Shown here one piece after another: positions 10,803 through 21,174 of a DNA stretch of 64,000 nt (positions are counted from its first letter, which is position 1; the number at the start of each line of letters is the position of its first letter). A program made the translations under genes and the position numbers. The DNA comes from Meghimatium bilineatum. Taxonomy: Eukaryota > Mollusca > Gastropoda > Stylommatophora > Philomycidae. Location: assembly GCA_034231615.1 (NCBI GenBank), contig CM067298.1:61658387-61722386 (forward strand). The letters run 5' to 3'. The notes under the pieces were generated by a model. It was not told where the DNA came from. It made no database searches and was given only the letters and a program-made list of their open reading frames with translations.

Positions 10803-11085
10803 TCGCCCGTGTGTTGCCGGGGTCTGAAAGGGGAGCAAAGAATAGCAACATTGTTTACCTTCCACACATGTTGTAAAAGGCGACTAAGGAAGTTATGGGA
10901 TGGAGTTGGCTGTCCCATTCCATATAGAGTCAGTGACCTAAAGTCATGCTGAAGTCGGATGTGTCAGGCCGAAAGGCGCAGATATCGCATCAATGCTGTA
11001 AACCATGACACAACGCATTCCGTTTTCCAGACTACATCCTGCTAATCTGCAGGAGTTTGAGAACGAACGCAGAAGTAGAAGAAGA
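10803..11085 (+). mobile_element. SINE-A, complete copy with target duplication
   Basis: Element of 283 bp beginning TCGCCCGTGTGTTGCC and ending in a purine tail AGAAGTAGAAGAAGA. It is flanked by a perfect 11-bp direct repeat ATGAAATGGTT at 10792-10802 and 11086-11096, the mark of target-primed retroposition. There is no coding capacity. The last 25 bases before the tail (GTTTGAGAACGAACGC) resemble the 3' end of LINE-C. I see no clear pol III A and B boxes, so the origin of its 5' part is unknown. The 76-codon frames inside are fortuitous. Confidence 0.88.
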
Positions 11086-11096
11086 ATGAAATGGTT

Positions 11097-12114
11097 AGAA
11101 ATAATAAATGACAGTGAACTGACTCGGATAATACGTGCAACTAATTTTCATACTCATTCAGCTTACAAGCAAGTGGGAGACAATGTGGAGGATTTGCCCT
11201 GGAAAAGTGAGTGATTGTTTTAATCTGAACCGGGTTCACATTCGTAGCCATGCTGAGCTTGTTCAGGTATATGATTGATGACTGTCTGCCTATCTGAACT
11301 GTTCGGTAACCCATCCTGGTTGAAAGGTCCAAGTTCAGTATGATTGTTGAATTTTTGATGGAAAGATCGACTTGTTTTGTTTTTTTTTAAACCGTGATTA
11401 TTAATTATACGACGGCTAAACAAAGCCTGGGTTAGCTATACGTTAGCAATTACCGCCTCCGTCTGTTGACATTATCTCATGGTTCCATTGTTTTTGTGGG
11501 TTTTTTTTGGGTCCTTTCTTGATTTAATCTGTTTCAAAATAAATGTTATCGTTTGCTTCTTCAATAACACACATTCATGACTGGACTAATGACAACATGC
11601 ATAAAATTTCTCTCGCATTCTCTCCCTTCATTTCACGGTGGAACATATCATTAACACGTGGCTGCAAATGTCCCTTTCTTCATCAATATGTGTGCCACTC
11701 TGTTTTTTTAAGTGTTCCCACGAGATCCAAGTTGATTTAGTCTCTTCTTCTACTGTTCTTCTCCAGATGTTTATCGGCTTTCAACTCTTTTTTTCTTTAT
11801 CTACATGTTCTAATTCAGAGCCTGTCTGGTTGTATTATCCTGTTTCCTTCTGATGGAGCAATGTTGGTGTGGATTTGAGGAGTTTAAACCGCTTTTTGGG
11901 AAAATAGAACATGATATTTACCACTGAGAAAGTGGTAACTCAGAAGGTAAAGTGCCTCCGTTAGACTCCCCCACTCCTTTTTTTTCTCCCAAAAGAAGAT
12001 CTGCAAAAATCCCACAAAAACGATGTAATCATATTTGTTTCAGGAAAAACATACATTGAAAATTATAAATGTTCCGTCACCACCATAACGGTTACAAACC
12101 GATGCTTTATAGAT
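11097..12114. other. unassigned stretch
   Basis: No recognisable gene or repeat family. Overlapping short frames on both strands have no motif. Confidence 0.5.
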
Positions 12115-12225
12115 CGAACAGGTAATTCTACCCACACACCTACTTAGTCATCTCAGAGGACATCCATGGCAAATAACAGTATTGCTATTATTTGCTCGAC
12201 TTTCGAGCTCCTAAAACCAACGGAG
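12115..12225 (-). repeat. SINE-A fragment (5' part)
   Basis: ACTTAGTCATCTCAGAGGAC, then ATCCATGGCAAATAACAG and ATTGCTATTATTTGCTC, follow the 5' half of SINE-A in order, diverged and without the tail half. Confidence 0.55.
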
Positions 12226-12229
12226 CTGG

Positions 12230-12255
12230 TTTCATATGTATACACACATATGAAA
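12230..12255. repeat. perfect 10-bp inverted repeat
   Basis: TTTCATATGT and ACATATGAAA are separated by six bases (ATACAC). It directly follows a SINE-A fragment. No run of T follows, and no role is implied. Confidence 0.7.
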
Positions 12256-12415
12256 GGCGTTAATTTTGTTTTCATAATTCTAGCTCACTTTCCAGGTTTC
12301 ATTTTCACATATTAAATTAGTGTACTTGTGTACTATACTTGAAAAACAGTATGGTTAATGCAAGAAAAGATGCATAGAGATATGCGGAAGGAAGGAAAAC
12401 AATTAGGCATTCATA

Positions 12416-13095
12416 CAGATTGAAATAGACTATCTGACATACAGATGCAAATAGAGTGTGAGTAATTGAAATAGACTATCTGACATACAGATGCAAATAG
12501 ACTATCTGACATACAGATGCAAATAGAGTGTGAGTAATTGAAATAGACTATCTGACATACAGATTCAAATAGACTATCTGCCATACAGATTGAAATAGAC
12601 TATCTGACATACAGATTCAAATAGAGTGTGAGTAATTGAAATAGACTATCTGACATACAGATTCAAATAGACTATCTGACATACAGATTCAAGCAGAGTG
12701 TGAGTAATTGAAATAGACTATCTGTCATACAGATGCAAAAAGAGTGTGAGTTATTGAAATAGACTGACATACAGATGCAAATAGAGTGTGAGTTATTAAA
12801 ATAGACTATCTGACATACAGATTCAAATAGACTATCTGACATACAGATTTAAATAGAGTGTGAGTAATTGAAATAGACTATCTGACATACAGATTCAAAT
12901 AGAGTGTGAGTAATTGAAATAGACTATCTGACATACAGATGCAAATAGTGTGTGAGTAATTGAAATAGACTATCTGACATACAGATTCAAATAGAGTGTG
13001 AGTAATTGAAATAGACTATCTGACATACAGATTCAAATAGAGTGTGAGTAATTGAAATATACTATCTGACATACAGATTCAAATAGAGTGTGAGC
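12416..13095 (+). repeat. composite minisatellite of 46- and 26-bp units
   Basis: The main unit of 46 bp joins a 26-bp module (containing AGACTATCTGACATACAGAT) to a 20-bp module (containing AGAGTGTGAGTAATTGAAAT). In several places the 26-bp module is duplicated alone, giving 72-bp units. Point variants such as TGCAAAT/TTCAAAT are shared by neighbours. Confidence 0.93.
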
Positions 13096-13786
13096 AAATA
13101 GGTAGGTTATTATATAGATACTGATAACAATGGTAGTTTTGGCTGACGGATACTGAATGATTGATTGCGATAAGGAAACTCCCAATAGGTTACGAGTCTG
13201 TCACTCATGTTCCATAGGACAGAAGATGGGGTTTTACTTTCAGCGCTAGTGTTCCTCTATATCGAACATAATATAAATATATTTGTCCCGCATCAAATAA
13301 ACAAACTTGCAGATTATCAAGAACATTTTTGCCACGCTGTGTAACAGCTTATACCTGTTTGGTTTGGACATGTAACAAGACATGACTTCTTTCTAAGATA
13401 ATTCTGCATGGAACAGTAGAAGTGGGGAGGAGGAGAGTAGGTTGATAACATTAAGGAATGATCTCGACATGATTTTTGTACACTCCTACGAAATGGCTGA
13501 GGATTGAGTTGTTTGAAGAGCATTTTGTGCTGATGTCTCCAGTGTGACACCTCTACGATCCTTTCGTGTTATCCGTCTTATTATTATTATTAGTGTTTTT
13601 CTTGAATAATTTATTTGGGAAGTTTTTCAGAGCTTTCTCGCTATTCGCATATGGTTGTTTCACTCTATGTGACATAATGTCACAAGCTGGGCAGTCTTCT
13701 ACCTGGATGGAAACTTTTCCGTGATACTCTTTCAATCACGAGTTGATAAAAAGATTGATTTCCTTCCTACAGTTCAAATATGCAGA
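13096..13786. other. unassigned stretch
   Basis: No repeat family or gene seen. A short TTATTATTATTATT tract occurs near 13578. Confidence 0.5.
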
Positions 13787-13835
13787 TCTTATCACAGCAG
13801 ACCTTATAACAGCAGACCTTATCACAGCGGAGATC
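13787..13835 (+). repeat. 15-bp direct repeat, three copies
   Basis: The unit CCTTATCACAGCAGA recurs three times in a row with one or two changes. Confidence 0.75.
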
Positions 13836-13844
13836 GCGGACTGT

Positions 13845-13920
13845 GTCAAATCCCCATCCAACCTCTTTTAGTCATATCCTACGACATACATTGCAGACGG
13901 CAGTTTTACCATTTACTACA
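13845..13920 (-). repeat. SINE-A fragment
   Basis: CCATCCAACCTCTTTTAGTC followed by CCTACGACATACATTGCAG matches the middle of SINE-A (CCTTAGTCGCC..TTACGACATGCATGG). Diverged. Confidence 0.5.
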
Positions 13921-13974
13921 TTTTACTGACCCAACAACACATGGTCACTTAGAAAGACTGACATACGAGTAAAT

Positions 13975-14269
13975 GTAGTCAAACAGACAAATACATAGCT
14001 ATAAAATATAGACATTGTATCATATAGGAAGACCAGAAGACAGGCAGAGAAAAAAGATAGAGACAAATAGACAGATAAACAGACGAAAAGGGAGTCAAAC
14101 AAAAATACATACAAAGATATATATAGACAAAGATATAGAAACCGAGATATAGAGTAACATACAGATAATGTAAAATACAGATAGAGAAATAAACAGACAG
14201 AGAGACAATAGATACATATAGCCATACACACAAATAACAGCTAGAAATGCGGATGCCAGTTAGTTAAAG
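13975..14269 (+). repeat. degenerate ACAGATA-rich edge of satellite
   Basis: Irregular AGACAGATA, AAACAGAC and ATAGAGAAATAAACAGACAG words without a fixed period. It looks like the decayed left edge of the 38-bp array. The reverse frames of 84 and 102 codons, rich in Tyr, Leu and Cys, are artefacts of this composition. Confidence 0.7.
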
Positions 14270-15560
14270 AGATATAAGCTAAAGAAACAGATAGTAGCTA
14301 ATGAAACAGATATCAGTTAGAGAAACAGATAGTAGCTAATTAAACAGATATCAGTTAGAGAAACAGATAGTAGCTAATGAAACAGATATCAGTTAGAGAA
14401 ACAGATAGTAGCTAATGAAACAGATATCAGTTAGAGAAACAGATAGTAGCTAATGAAACAGATATCAGCTAGAGAAACAGATAGTAGCTAATGAAACAGA
14501 TATCAGTTAGAGAAACAGATAGTAGCTAATGAAACAGATATCAGTTAGAGAAACAGATAGTAGCTAATGAAACAGATATCAGTTAGAGAAACAGATAGTA
14601 GCTAATGAAACAGATATCAGTTAGAGAAACAGATAGTAGCTAATGAAACAGATATCAGTTAGAGAAACAGATAGTAGCTAATGAAACAGATATCAGCTAG
14701 AGAAACAGATAGTAGCTAATGAAACAGATATCAGTTAGAGAAACAGATAGTAGCTAATTAAACAGATATCAGTTAGAGAAACAGATAGTAGCTAATGAAA
14801 CAGATATCAGTTAGAGAAACAGATAGTAGCTAATGAAACAGATATCAGTTAGAGAAACAGATAGTAGCTAATGAAACAGATATCAGTTAGAGAAACAGAT
14901 AGTAGCTAATGAAACAGATATCAGTTAGAGAAACAGATAGTAGCTAATGAAACATATATCAGTTAGAGAAGCAGATAGTAGCTAATGAAACAGATATCAG
15001 CTAGAGAAACAGATAGTAGCTAATGAAACAGATATCAGCTAGAGAAACAGATTATAGCTAATTAAACAGATATCAGTTAGAGAAACAGATAGTAGCTAAT
15101 GAAACAGATATCAGTTAGAGAAACAGATAGTAGCTAATTAAACAGATATCAGTTAGAGAAACAGATAGTAGCTAATGAAACAGATATCAGCTAGAGAAAC
15201 AGATAGTAGCTAATGAAACATATATCAGTTAGAGAAACAGATAGTAGCTAATGAAACAGATATCAGTTAGAGAAACAGATAGTAGCTAATGAAACAGATA
15301 TCAGTTAGAGAAACAGATAGTAGCTAATGAAACAGATATCAGTTAGAGAAACAGATAGTAGCTAATGAAACAGATATCAGTTAGAGAAACAGATAGTAGC
15401 TAATTAAACAGATATCAGTTAGAGAAACAGATAGTAGCTAATGAAACAGATATCAGCCAGAGAAACAGATAGTAGCTAATGAAACAGATATCAGCTAGAG
15501 AAACAGATAGTAGCTAATGAAACAGATATCAGTTAGAGAAGCCGATAACATTTAGAGAAA
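14270..15560 (+). repeat. 38-bp satellite, about 33 copies (dimer of 19-mers)
   Basis: The unit is two related 19-mers: AGCTAATGAAACAGATATC and AGTTAGAGAAACAGATAGT. Copies are nearly identical in the core, with recurring variants (AGCTAGAG for AGTTAGAG; AATTAAAC for AATGAAAC) spread through the array, indicating homogenisation. The array is cut on the right by LINE-F, beyond which degenerate 19-mers continue to about 16600, and a related array in opposite orientation lies at 17215-17590. Confidence 0.95.
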
Positions 15561-15577
15561 TATTATCAGCTAGTACT

Positions 15578-16003
15578 ACTATTCGCTAAACCCTATGTTG
15601 CATTTCAGTGTCACGGGTAGAAGAGTTTTCTGAAGATGGTCCTTGTGTGTGCTGACTATATTGTGGAATTTTATCCCTCTTTTATTTCGGGGTCCATCGT
15701 TTTCGTGGTCGCCCTCTAGGTCTGCCTTCACTGTATCTGTGTAGCATAGCTTGCTGTGGTATACTGTCTGATGGTAGTCTGCTGGTGTATGCAAACCATT
15801 CGATTTGTTGTCTCTAAATATATTCCACGATTATGATAGTGCCGGTTCTTTGTCTAATGTCCTCATTCCTCACTCTGTCTCTTAGAAATATTCCTAGAAT
15901 TCTGCGTAAGCATGCCATTTCAGCTATCACAAGTTTACGTTTGTCTTGTGCTGTTTCTGTCCATGTTTGACTTTTGGTAGCACAGCGTTGGCATAATAAT
16001 CGT
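15578..16003 (-). pseudogene. LINE-F copy 2: reverse transcriptase C-terminal tail
   Basis: Second copy of the piece at 5040-5466. The minus strand gives a KRKLVIAEMACLRRILGI segment, RNEDIRQRTG, and GRPRGRPRKRW, the usual C-terminal end of a non-LTR polymerase, with at least two stops. It lies within the ACAGATA satellite domain: related 19-mers flank it on both sides, so it inserted after the satellite formed. Possible target-duplication words are too weak to claim. Confidence 0.78.
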
Positions 16004-16019
16004 TCTGAATAGTGTTACT

Positions 16020-16600
16020 AATAAATAACAGATACAAAAACATATCGCAGCAAGAAAAACATACATTAGCTAGAGAAATAGAAAACAGATAAATAAACAA
16101 ATATCAGCTAGAGAAATATATATATATCAGCTAGAGAAATATATATCAGCTAGAGAAATATATCAGCTAAAGTAACAGATAACAGCCAGATAAACATACT
16201 TCAGTTGGAGATTTTTTCAGCTAGATAAACAGATAACAGCTAGAGGAACATATATCATCCAGGTAAAGATATCAGTTTGAAAACAGGATACTGCTAGAGA
16301 AGAACATAACAGTTAGAGAAACAGACAACAGCTAGAAAAACAGATAACAGCTAGAGGACCGAAAACTTTTAGAAAATAGATAACAGCTAGGAAACATTTA
16401 TTAACTAGATAAAAAAGATAACAGCTACACGAAACAGATAAAATCCAGAGAATAGATAGTAGCCGGATAACAGATAACATAACAGCTAGCGGAACAATTA
16501 GCTAGAGAAACAAATAACAACCATAAACAGATATAAGCTAGAGAAACAGATACTAGTTAGAGAACAAATAACAGCTAGATAACAGATAACAGCTAGAGAG
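16020..16600 (+). repeat. degenerate 19-bp monomer zone
   Basis: Spaced words of the type AGCTAGAGAAACAGATAAC recur irregularly, with short deletions. They are the same monomer as the 38-bp array but not organised as dimers, as expected at an old satellite edge. Confidence 0.8.
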
Positions 16601-17035
16601 ACATACAAAAATGGACTGAGAAACGATTGGCTGAGAAATTGATTGTTTTATGAATGGGTAGACAAAGAGAATTACACAGCCGGATATCTCTCAAATGAGA
16701 ATCACAGAAATTGTTATTTTTGCACCGACCTTCTGTTGGAAGTATCCTGTGATGAAGTGTCAGACTGCATTAGAGTGACAATAATTACACATCGTTCATT
16801 ATTAGATGATTTACAGCAGGGAGTATAACGATCAACCTTCAGCAATCTGCATAGTCCCTGCGCGCCAAGCTCCAAATACTGTAATACTCTGTAGCTAGTA
16901 CTTTACATCATTAGTCAAAATATCAGGGACTGAAAATTATAGTTTAATAGAGTCAGGTCGTTGTTTCAGATAATGTAAACATAGTTATGAAAGTACAATC
17001 AATACGTTAGTGTTTTTATTATTATTCTCGCTGTA
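16601..17035. other. unassigned stretch
   Basis: A 61-codon frame at 16643-16828 has no motif I know. Nothing else seen. Confidence 0.45.
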
Positions 17036-17150
17036 CATAGATACTTATAATAATCGTCATCATCGTCGCCATCAGTATAATAATCATCATAATTGTCACC
17101 ATTATCATCATTATCACAATCATCATCATTATTATCATCATTATTATCAG
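17036..17150 (+). repeat. ATC/ATT triplet-rich tract
   Basis: Mixed CAT, ATC and ATT triplets run without strict periodicity. The His-rich reading frame here reflects this composition. Confidence 0.8.
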
Positions 17151-17214
17151 GTTATGAAGTTCATTATTGGCGTTGAAGTCTCATTTGTAGAATTTTCCAG
17201 TCTACAGTTTCGCT

Positions 17215-17590
17215 AGCTGGTATCTGTTTCTCTCGCTAATATGTTTCGCTAGCTGGTATCTGTTTCTCTCGCTAATATGTTTCACTAGCTGGTATCTGTT
17301 TCTCTCGCTAATATGTTTCGCTAGCTGGTATCTGTTTCTCTCGCTAATATGTTTCACTAGCTGGTATCTGTTTCTCTCGCTAATATGTTTCCCTAGCTGG
17401 TATCTGTTTCTCTCGTTAATATGTTTCACTAGCTGTTATCTGTTTCTCTCGCTAATATGTTTCACTAGCTGTTATCTGTTTCTCTCGTTAATATATTTCA
17501 CTAGCTGTTATCTGTTTCTCTCGCTAATATATTTCACTAGCTGTTATCTGTTTCTCTCGCTATGTTTCACTAGCTGTTATCTGTTTCTCT
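17215..17590 (-). repeat. 36-bp satellite, inverted relative of the 38-bp array
   Basis: About ten units. Read on the minus strand, the unit is AGCGAGAGAAACAGATACC plus AGCTAGCGAAACATATT, a 19-mer plus a 17-mer. Both halves resemble the 19-mers of 14270-15560, so this is the same family in opposite orientation with a different dimer. The 75-codon frame (17202-17429) exists because 36 is a multiple of three. Confidence 0.9.
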
Positions 17591-17619
17591 TGCTGCGATG
17601 GTCTCTAATGTTATCTAAT

Positions 17620-17732
17620 GTCCAGAATCATTTAACAAGGTCAAGAGCATCATATGTAATATATCTTTGCCAATTTATGTGAGAAAGATAGTTCTTGGAA
17701 GTTATATAGAACCATCTCTGCTGTATGGAAGT
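17620..17732 (+). pseudogene. interrupted LINE (left part): RT tail
   Basis: The plus strand reads SFNKVKSIICNISLPIYV, then VLGSYIEPSLLYGS, the conserved LINE tail before and at the SxLYGxExWT block. The sequence breaks at 17732 inside this block and resumes at 19119 (reading ESQTVSGIVKHYV). The break holds LINE-C. An in-frame stop at 17616-17618 lies upstream. Confidence 0.8.
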
Positions 17733-19100
17733 TCTTCTTCTTCTTTCGTTCACTTGAAACATGTCTATATCTGTAATTCTGTCTCCTTAATAAAACTCAC
17801 TGTCTTTTGTAGCTCATACAGTGTCCCATAGAGCTTTGATTCCAGTGTTGTTTCCTCTTGCCAATATGTCTGCCTCAGCGTTTCATGCCCAGAACACTCT
17901 TGAAGTATATGTTTTGCACTATGTGCTGCCTGTCCACATGTACACATGGCCGTGTTGCCAATCTTGAACTTTGTATACATGTGACTGCGGAGTCGGTTGT
18001 GTCCTGTTCTGAGACGTAGAATTATAACTTTTTCTGATCTGTTCATAATGTGATAGTCATCTTGTGTTGGTGTTTGTGGCTTTCTTATTGACTTGATCAT
18101 CTGTTTTTTCTGATGGTAGGTGATTGGTATATCTGGTTGGTCTTCAGCAGCACCTTCCTTAGCCAGTTGGTCTGCTTTTTCATTTCCTGGTATTCCACAG
18201 TGAGAGGGTATCGACTGCATGGTTACCCTATACTGGTAAGACAATTCGCTAAGTAGTTTTTTCAAGTCTGTTAGTTTTCCAGACTGGAGAGCTTGAAGAA
18301 CTGACCTTGCATCTGTCAGGAATACCACAGGCTGTAGGCCAGAGTTGGAGTTCAGCAGTTTTTTTAGCTGCCACAATAATTGCCTGGATTTCTGCATCAT
18401 ATTTATTGCAGAATTTTCCTGTCGGTGTTCTGATTGTATCTCTAGGCTTGTGTGGATATTCTATATATACACCTGCACCTCCATTCCTCTCAGCATGCTG
18501 TGCTGACCCATCTGTGTACACTCTGACCCATATATCTTGTGGATATTCCTCATCCAGGAAATTGAGGGTGACTGTCATTCGCTGCACACTGTTCTGTTCG
18601 TTGTCGCTTAGTATTCCTTTCACATGGGTCTGAATGTATATTGGCATTCCATGGCTTTCACTCCACGGGGTTTGTTCTGGTACAGACCTTAAGGGGCTGT
18701 CAACTTCAGGTAGGTCTGTAAGTTGTCTACGGAGTCGTTTAGCTTGATGGATAAAGCTGCTCCTTTTTAGTCGCCCCATTGCTAGATTTTGGAATATTTC
18801 CTTCATTGGATGGCTTGGCATACACTGAAACTTTTCTGCTTGAATTAGTACTTTTGTGTCTCTGCGTTCGTCAAGTGTTTGCATTCTTCCCATTTTCTGC
18901 ATCTCTGCTATGAGTGTTGATTTCATTGCTCCCAACATTATTCTAAGTGCCTGGTTTTGCACTTTATCTAGATCTTGTAATGTGGTGTTTGATGCAGGAC
19001 ACCACGCAGCTGAACCATATTCCAGGTATGGTCTTATGCCTTGCTGGTAAACGTTACTGAGGATATTTCCGCTGGCTCCCCGTGTGGTTCCACTTAGTTT
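17733..19100 (-). mobile_element. LINE-C, 5'-truncated, with 18-bp target duplication
   Basis: Minus-strand element of 1,368 bp. It starts inside the polymerase (KLSGTTRGASGNIL, then GIRPYLEYGSAAWCPAS), followed by RNase H: YTDGSAQHAERNGGAGVYIE with the first catalytic Asp, DAEIQAI with the Glu, FLTDARSVLQAL with the second Asp, and SHCGIPGNEKADQLAKEG with the His/Asp loop. The C-terminal part, CTCGQAAHSAKHILQEC, is a Cys/His segment common in such LINEs. A frameshift about 18355-18370 splits RNase H into two frames (18249-19151 and 17765-18400). After the stop the 3' UTR ends GTGAACGAA(AGA)n. The exact duplication TCTCTGCTGTATGGAAGT lies at 17715-17732 and 19101-19118. The truncation and frameshift mean it is not active. 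Confidence 0.93.
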
Positions 19101-19118
19101 TCTCTGCTGTATGGAAGT

Positions 19119-19354
19119 GAATCTCAGACAGTCAGCGGAATAGTAAAACATTATGTAAAAACAGTAGCGTTATGGCTTTATAAAATATTTTTGGGAACAC
19201 CAGGGACAGGTGACATAGGTAATGAAGATATCTTGAAAAACGATAGTTTCAAAAGAGCGCTTCTCGTATTAGAAGAATACAGTCGACATGTTTGGACACA
19301 GGATAAGAAAAGGAAAGTTCGAGCACATCGTAAAAAAACAAAACAATTTTGTTA
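19119..19354 (+). pseudogene. interrupted LINE (right part): RT tail
   Basis: Continues the frame left at 17732: ESQTVSGIVKHYV, KTVALWLYKIFLGTPGTG, GNEDILKNDSF, ending in a Lys-rich tail and a stop at about 19354. Rejoining the two halves in the mind across one copy of the 18-bp duplication keeps a single open frame, so LINE-C landed in a coding LINE region that was still open there. Confidence 0.8.
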
Positions 19355-20290
19355 GCGTATTCTATACAGGGCGTAGCCGCCAGCTCAGAAATTTTTGACT
19401 GTAGTGATTTTCTAGGTAATATAAATACTTTCAGTAGTTTGCCATTACTTTCTGAACAGTCCATTATTATCATCCAGACATCTCTCAAGTTCCTCATCTC
19501 TATTGTCCATGTGCTCGTAGCCCAGCTCTGAGAGTGGCTGTTGAAATTTCCACACATCATAAGTCTTTTTTTCTCTCTGTGATTGTGTCTAGTGCCAATG
19601 GTCTATCATTTGGTCAGTAGTAGTTCTGAGATGGAATTCTGTACTGATTATTTTTAGGTGTAGCATCTGGTATTTTACCCCCTCCATATACACTTCCAGC
19701 TGACATGCAGTGATATTATTTTTAGCAAGTGTCATAATTCCACCCTTTCGTCTGTCTTTTCTATCTGATCTGTAGTACTGGTAGCCTCTGATTTTAAAGG
19801 CTATATCGCTGCTAACGTGTGTTTCTTGAATACAGCATACATTAACTTGTTCTTCACATAGGATATTTTCAAGCTCCAATTTTTAACTGTATCCACCTCT
19901 TTCGCTGTTGACACTCTTAGCATTCCAGTGCATTATTTTTATTGGTCGTTGGTTTGTTTGGCCAGTAGCTTTATTCCCTTGCATTCTGGCACTTGGGGCA
20001 ATTGGGAAGGAATTCCAGCAATTTGAATTGGGCCCTTTCGATAGGGTCCGGCACCGTCCCTGCCTGTACGTCCGTCACAGGGCAGGCACCATAACTATTA
20101 TTAGATATCGACATGTTCCCATTTTGTATAAAGTGGCATCCTTATTAATTGTGCGCCTTTTGGCTGGTTGTCTCCGTCTTCAGCACCCTGTTTAATTGGG
20201 CAGGACTGTGGTACTGCTCGAGTGGACTGCCCAACCAGTCTTAGTTTCCAGCCACTGTTGGCTGAACTAAGCCCAATACCACTTCAAGGT
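19355..20290 (-). pseudogene. LINE-C-like endonuclease region with 5' UTR
   Basis: From 19940 leftwards the minus strand encodes an APE-type endonuclease: IMHWNAKSVNSERGG at the start, CCIQETHVSSDIAFKIRGYQ (the QET catalytic motif), then YYRSDRKDRRKGGIM, a broken stretch near 19580, and CGNFNSHSQSW (the GDFNxH motif with D changed to N). A 19879-19589 frame covers the first part and 19560-19249 the second. The reverse transcriptase that should follow is missing. Upstream, 19950-20290 is GC-richer and may hold the end of ORF1. The style matches LINE-C, but no overlap proves it is the same family. Confidence 0.78.
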
Positions 20291-20309
20291 AGTGGCCTCG
20301 ATAGGGTAC

Positions 20310-20450
20310 AAAGCAATGATATATCTTGTACTATAAATCAATGATCTATCTAGTACTATAAAACAATGATATATCTAGTACTATAAAACAATGATATATT
20401 TAGTACTACAAATCAATGATATATTTAGTACTACATATCAATGATAACTA
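20310..20450 (+). repeat. 25-bp tandem repeat, about 5.5 copies
   Basis: Units contain CAATGATATATCTAGTACTA with small changes (TTTAG for CTAG; CAAATC for AAAACA). It directly abuts the 5' end of the endonuclease fragment. Confidence 0.9.
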
Positions 20451-20625
20451 CACATTTACCACTTGGACACATTTACCTCTTATACACATTTACCACTTGT
20501 ACACATTTACCACTTGCACACATTTTCCTCGTGTACGCATTTACCTCTTGTACATATTTACCTCTTGTACACATTTACCTCTTGTACACATTTACCTCTT
20601 GTACATTTTACAACTCCTGGACATG
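20450..20625 (+). repeat. 17-bp tandem repeat, about 10 copies
   Basis: The unit ACACATTTACCTCTTGT repeats with few changes. Period 17 gives three similar overlapping frames of 63-75 codons, all artefacts. Confidence 0.93.
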
Positions 20626-20654
20626 TAATGGTTTTTTTCTACATTTGCACCTAA

Positions 20655-21174
20655 AGGACTGCTCATAAATTGCATCATCAATAATAGGGGAAAAAGGGGG
20701 GGGGGGTCTGAAATGGGGTTACATTTGTTGATAAGGGAAGAGGAGGATTGACAAAAGTCAGCATTAACAATTCGACATTAACAATTCGACATTAACAATT
20801 CGACATTAACAATTCGACATTAACAATTCGACATTCATAATTCGACATTAACAATTCGACATTCATAATTCGACATTAACAATTCGACATTCATAATTCG
20901 ACATTAATAATTCGACATTAACAATTCGACATTCATAATTCGACATTAACAATTCGACATTAACAATTCGACATTAACAATTTGACATTAATAATTTGAC
21001 AAAGACATGTATATTTAGTAATGTTTTCTGCTAAAAAAATTTTGTTAGGTGAGTAAAATATTTGACATAATTTAGTAGGGGAGTTCCTGAATTCTTGAAA
21101 GTTGTTGACAAGGGAAAGGGGGGGGGGGGTAAACAATGTTACAAAATTCCAAGCTTAATTTATGGACATCCCTT
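20655..21174 (+). mobile_element. terminal-inverted-repeat element (MITE) copy 1
   Basis: The left end AGGACTGCTCATAAATTGCA and the right end TTTATGGACATCCCTT (complement AAGGGATGTCCATAAA) are inverted repeats matching those at 43312-43660. Inside each end lies a purine tract with a poly-G run (about 20693-20706 and 21117-21129). The centre is occupied by a 14-bp satellite. No coding capacity; the superfamily is unknown to me and no clean target duplication is seen. Confidence 0.65.
20763..21001 (+). repeat. 14-bp satellite, about 17 copies, inside the MITE
   Basis: The unit AACAATTCGACATT alternates with the variant CATAATTCGACATT. Similar single words (TTGACGTTAACAAT, in complement) occur in the 43.3-kb relative, so the array probably grew from element sequence. 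Confidence 0.93.

Noticed and set aside
14270..15560. CRISPR-like regular array
   Set aside because: Units are contiguous dimers of a 19-mer with no unique spacers and the context is an animal genome, so this is a satellite.
16003..16025. Target duplication for LINE-F copy 2
   Set aside because: Only loose ACTA-type words match on the two sides, and the satellite background makes such matches likely by chance.
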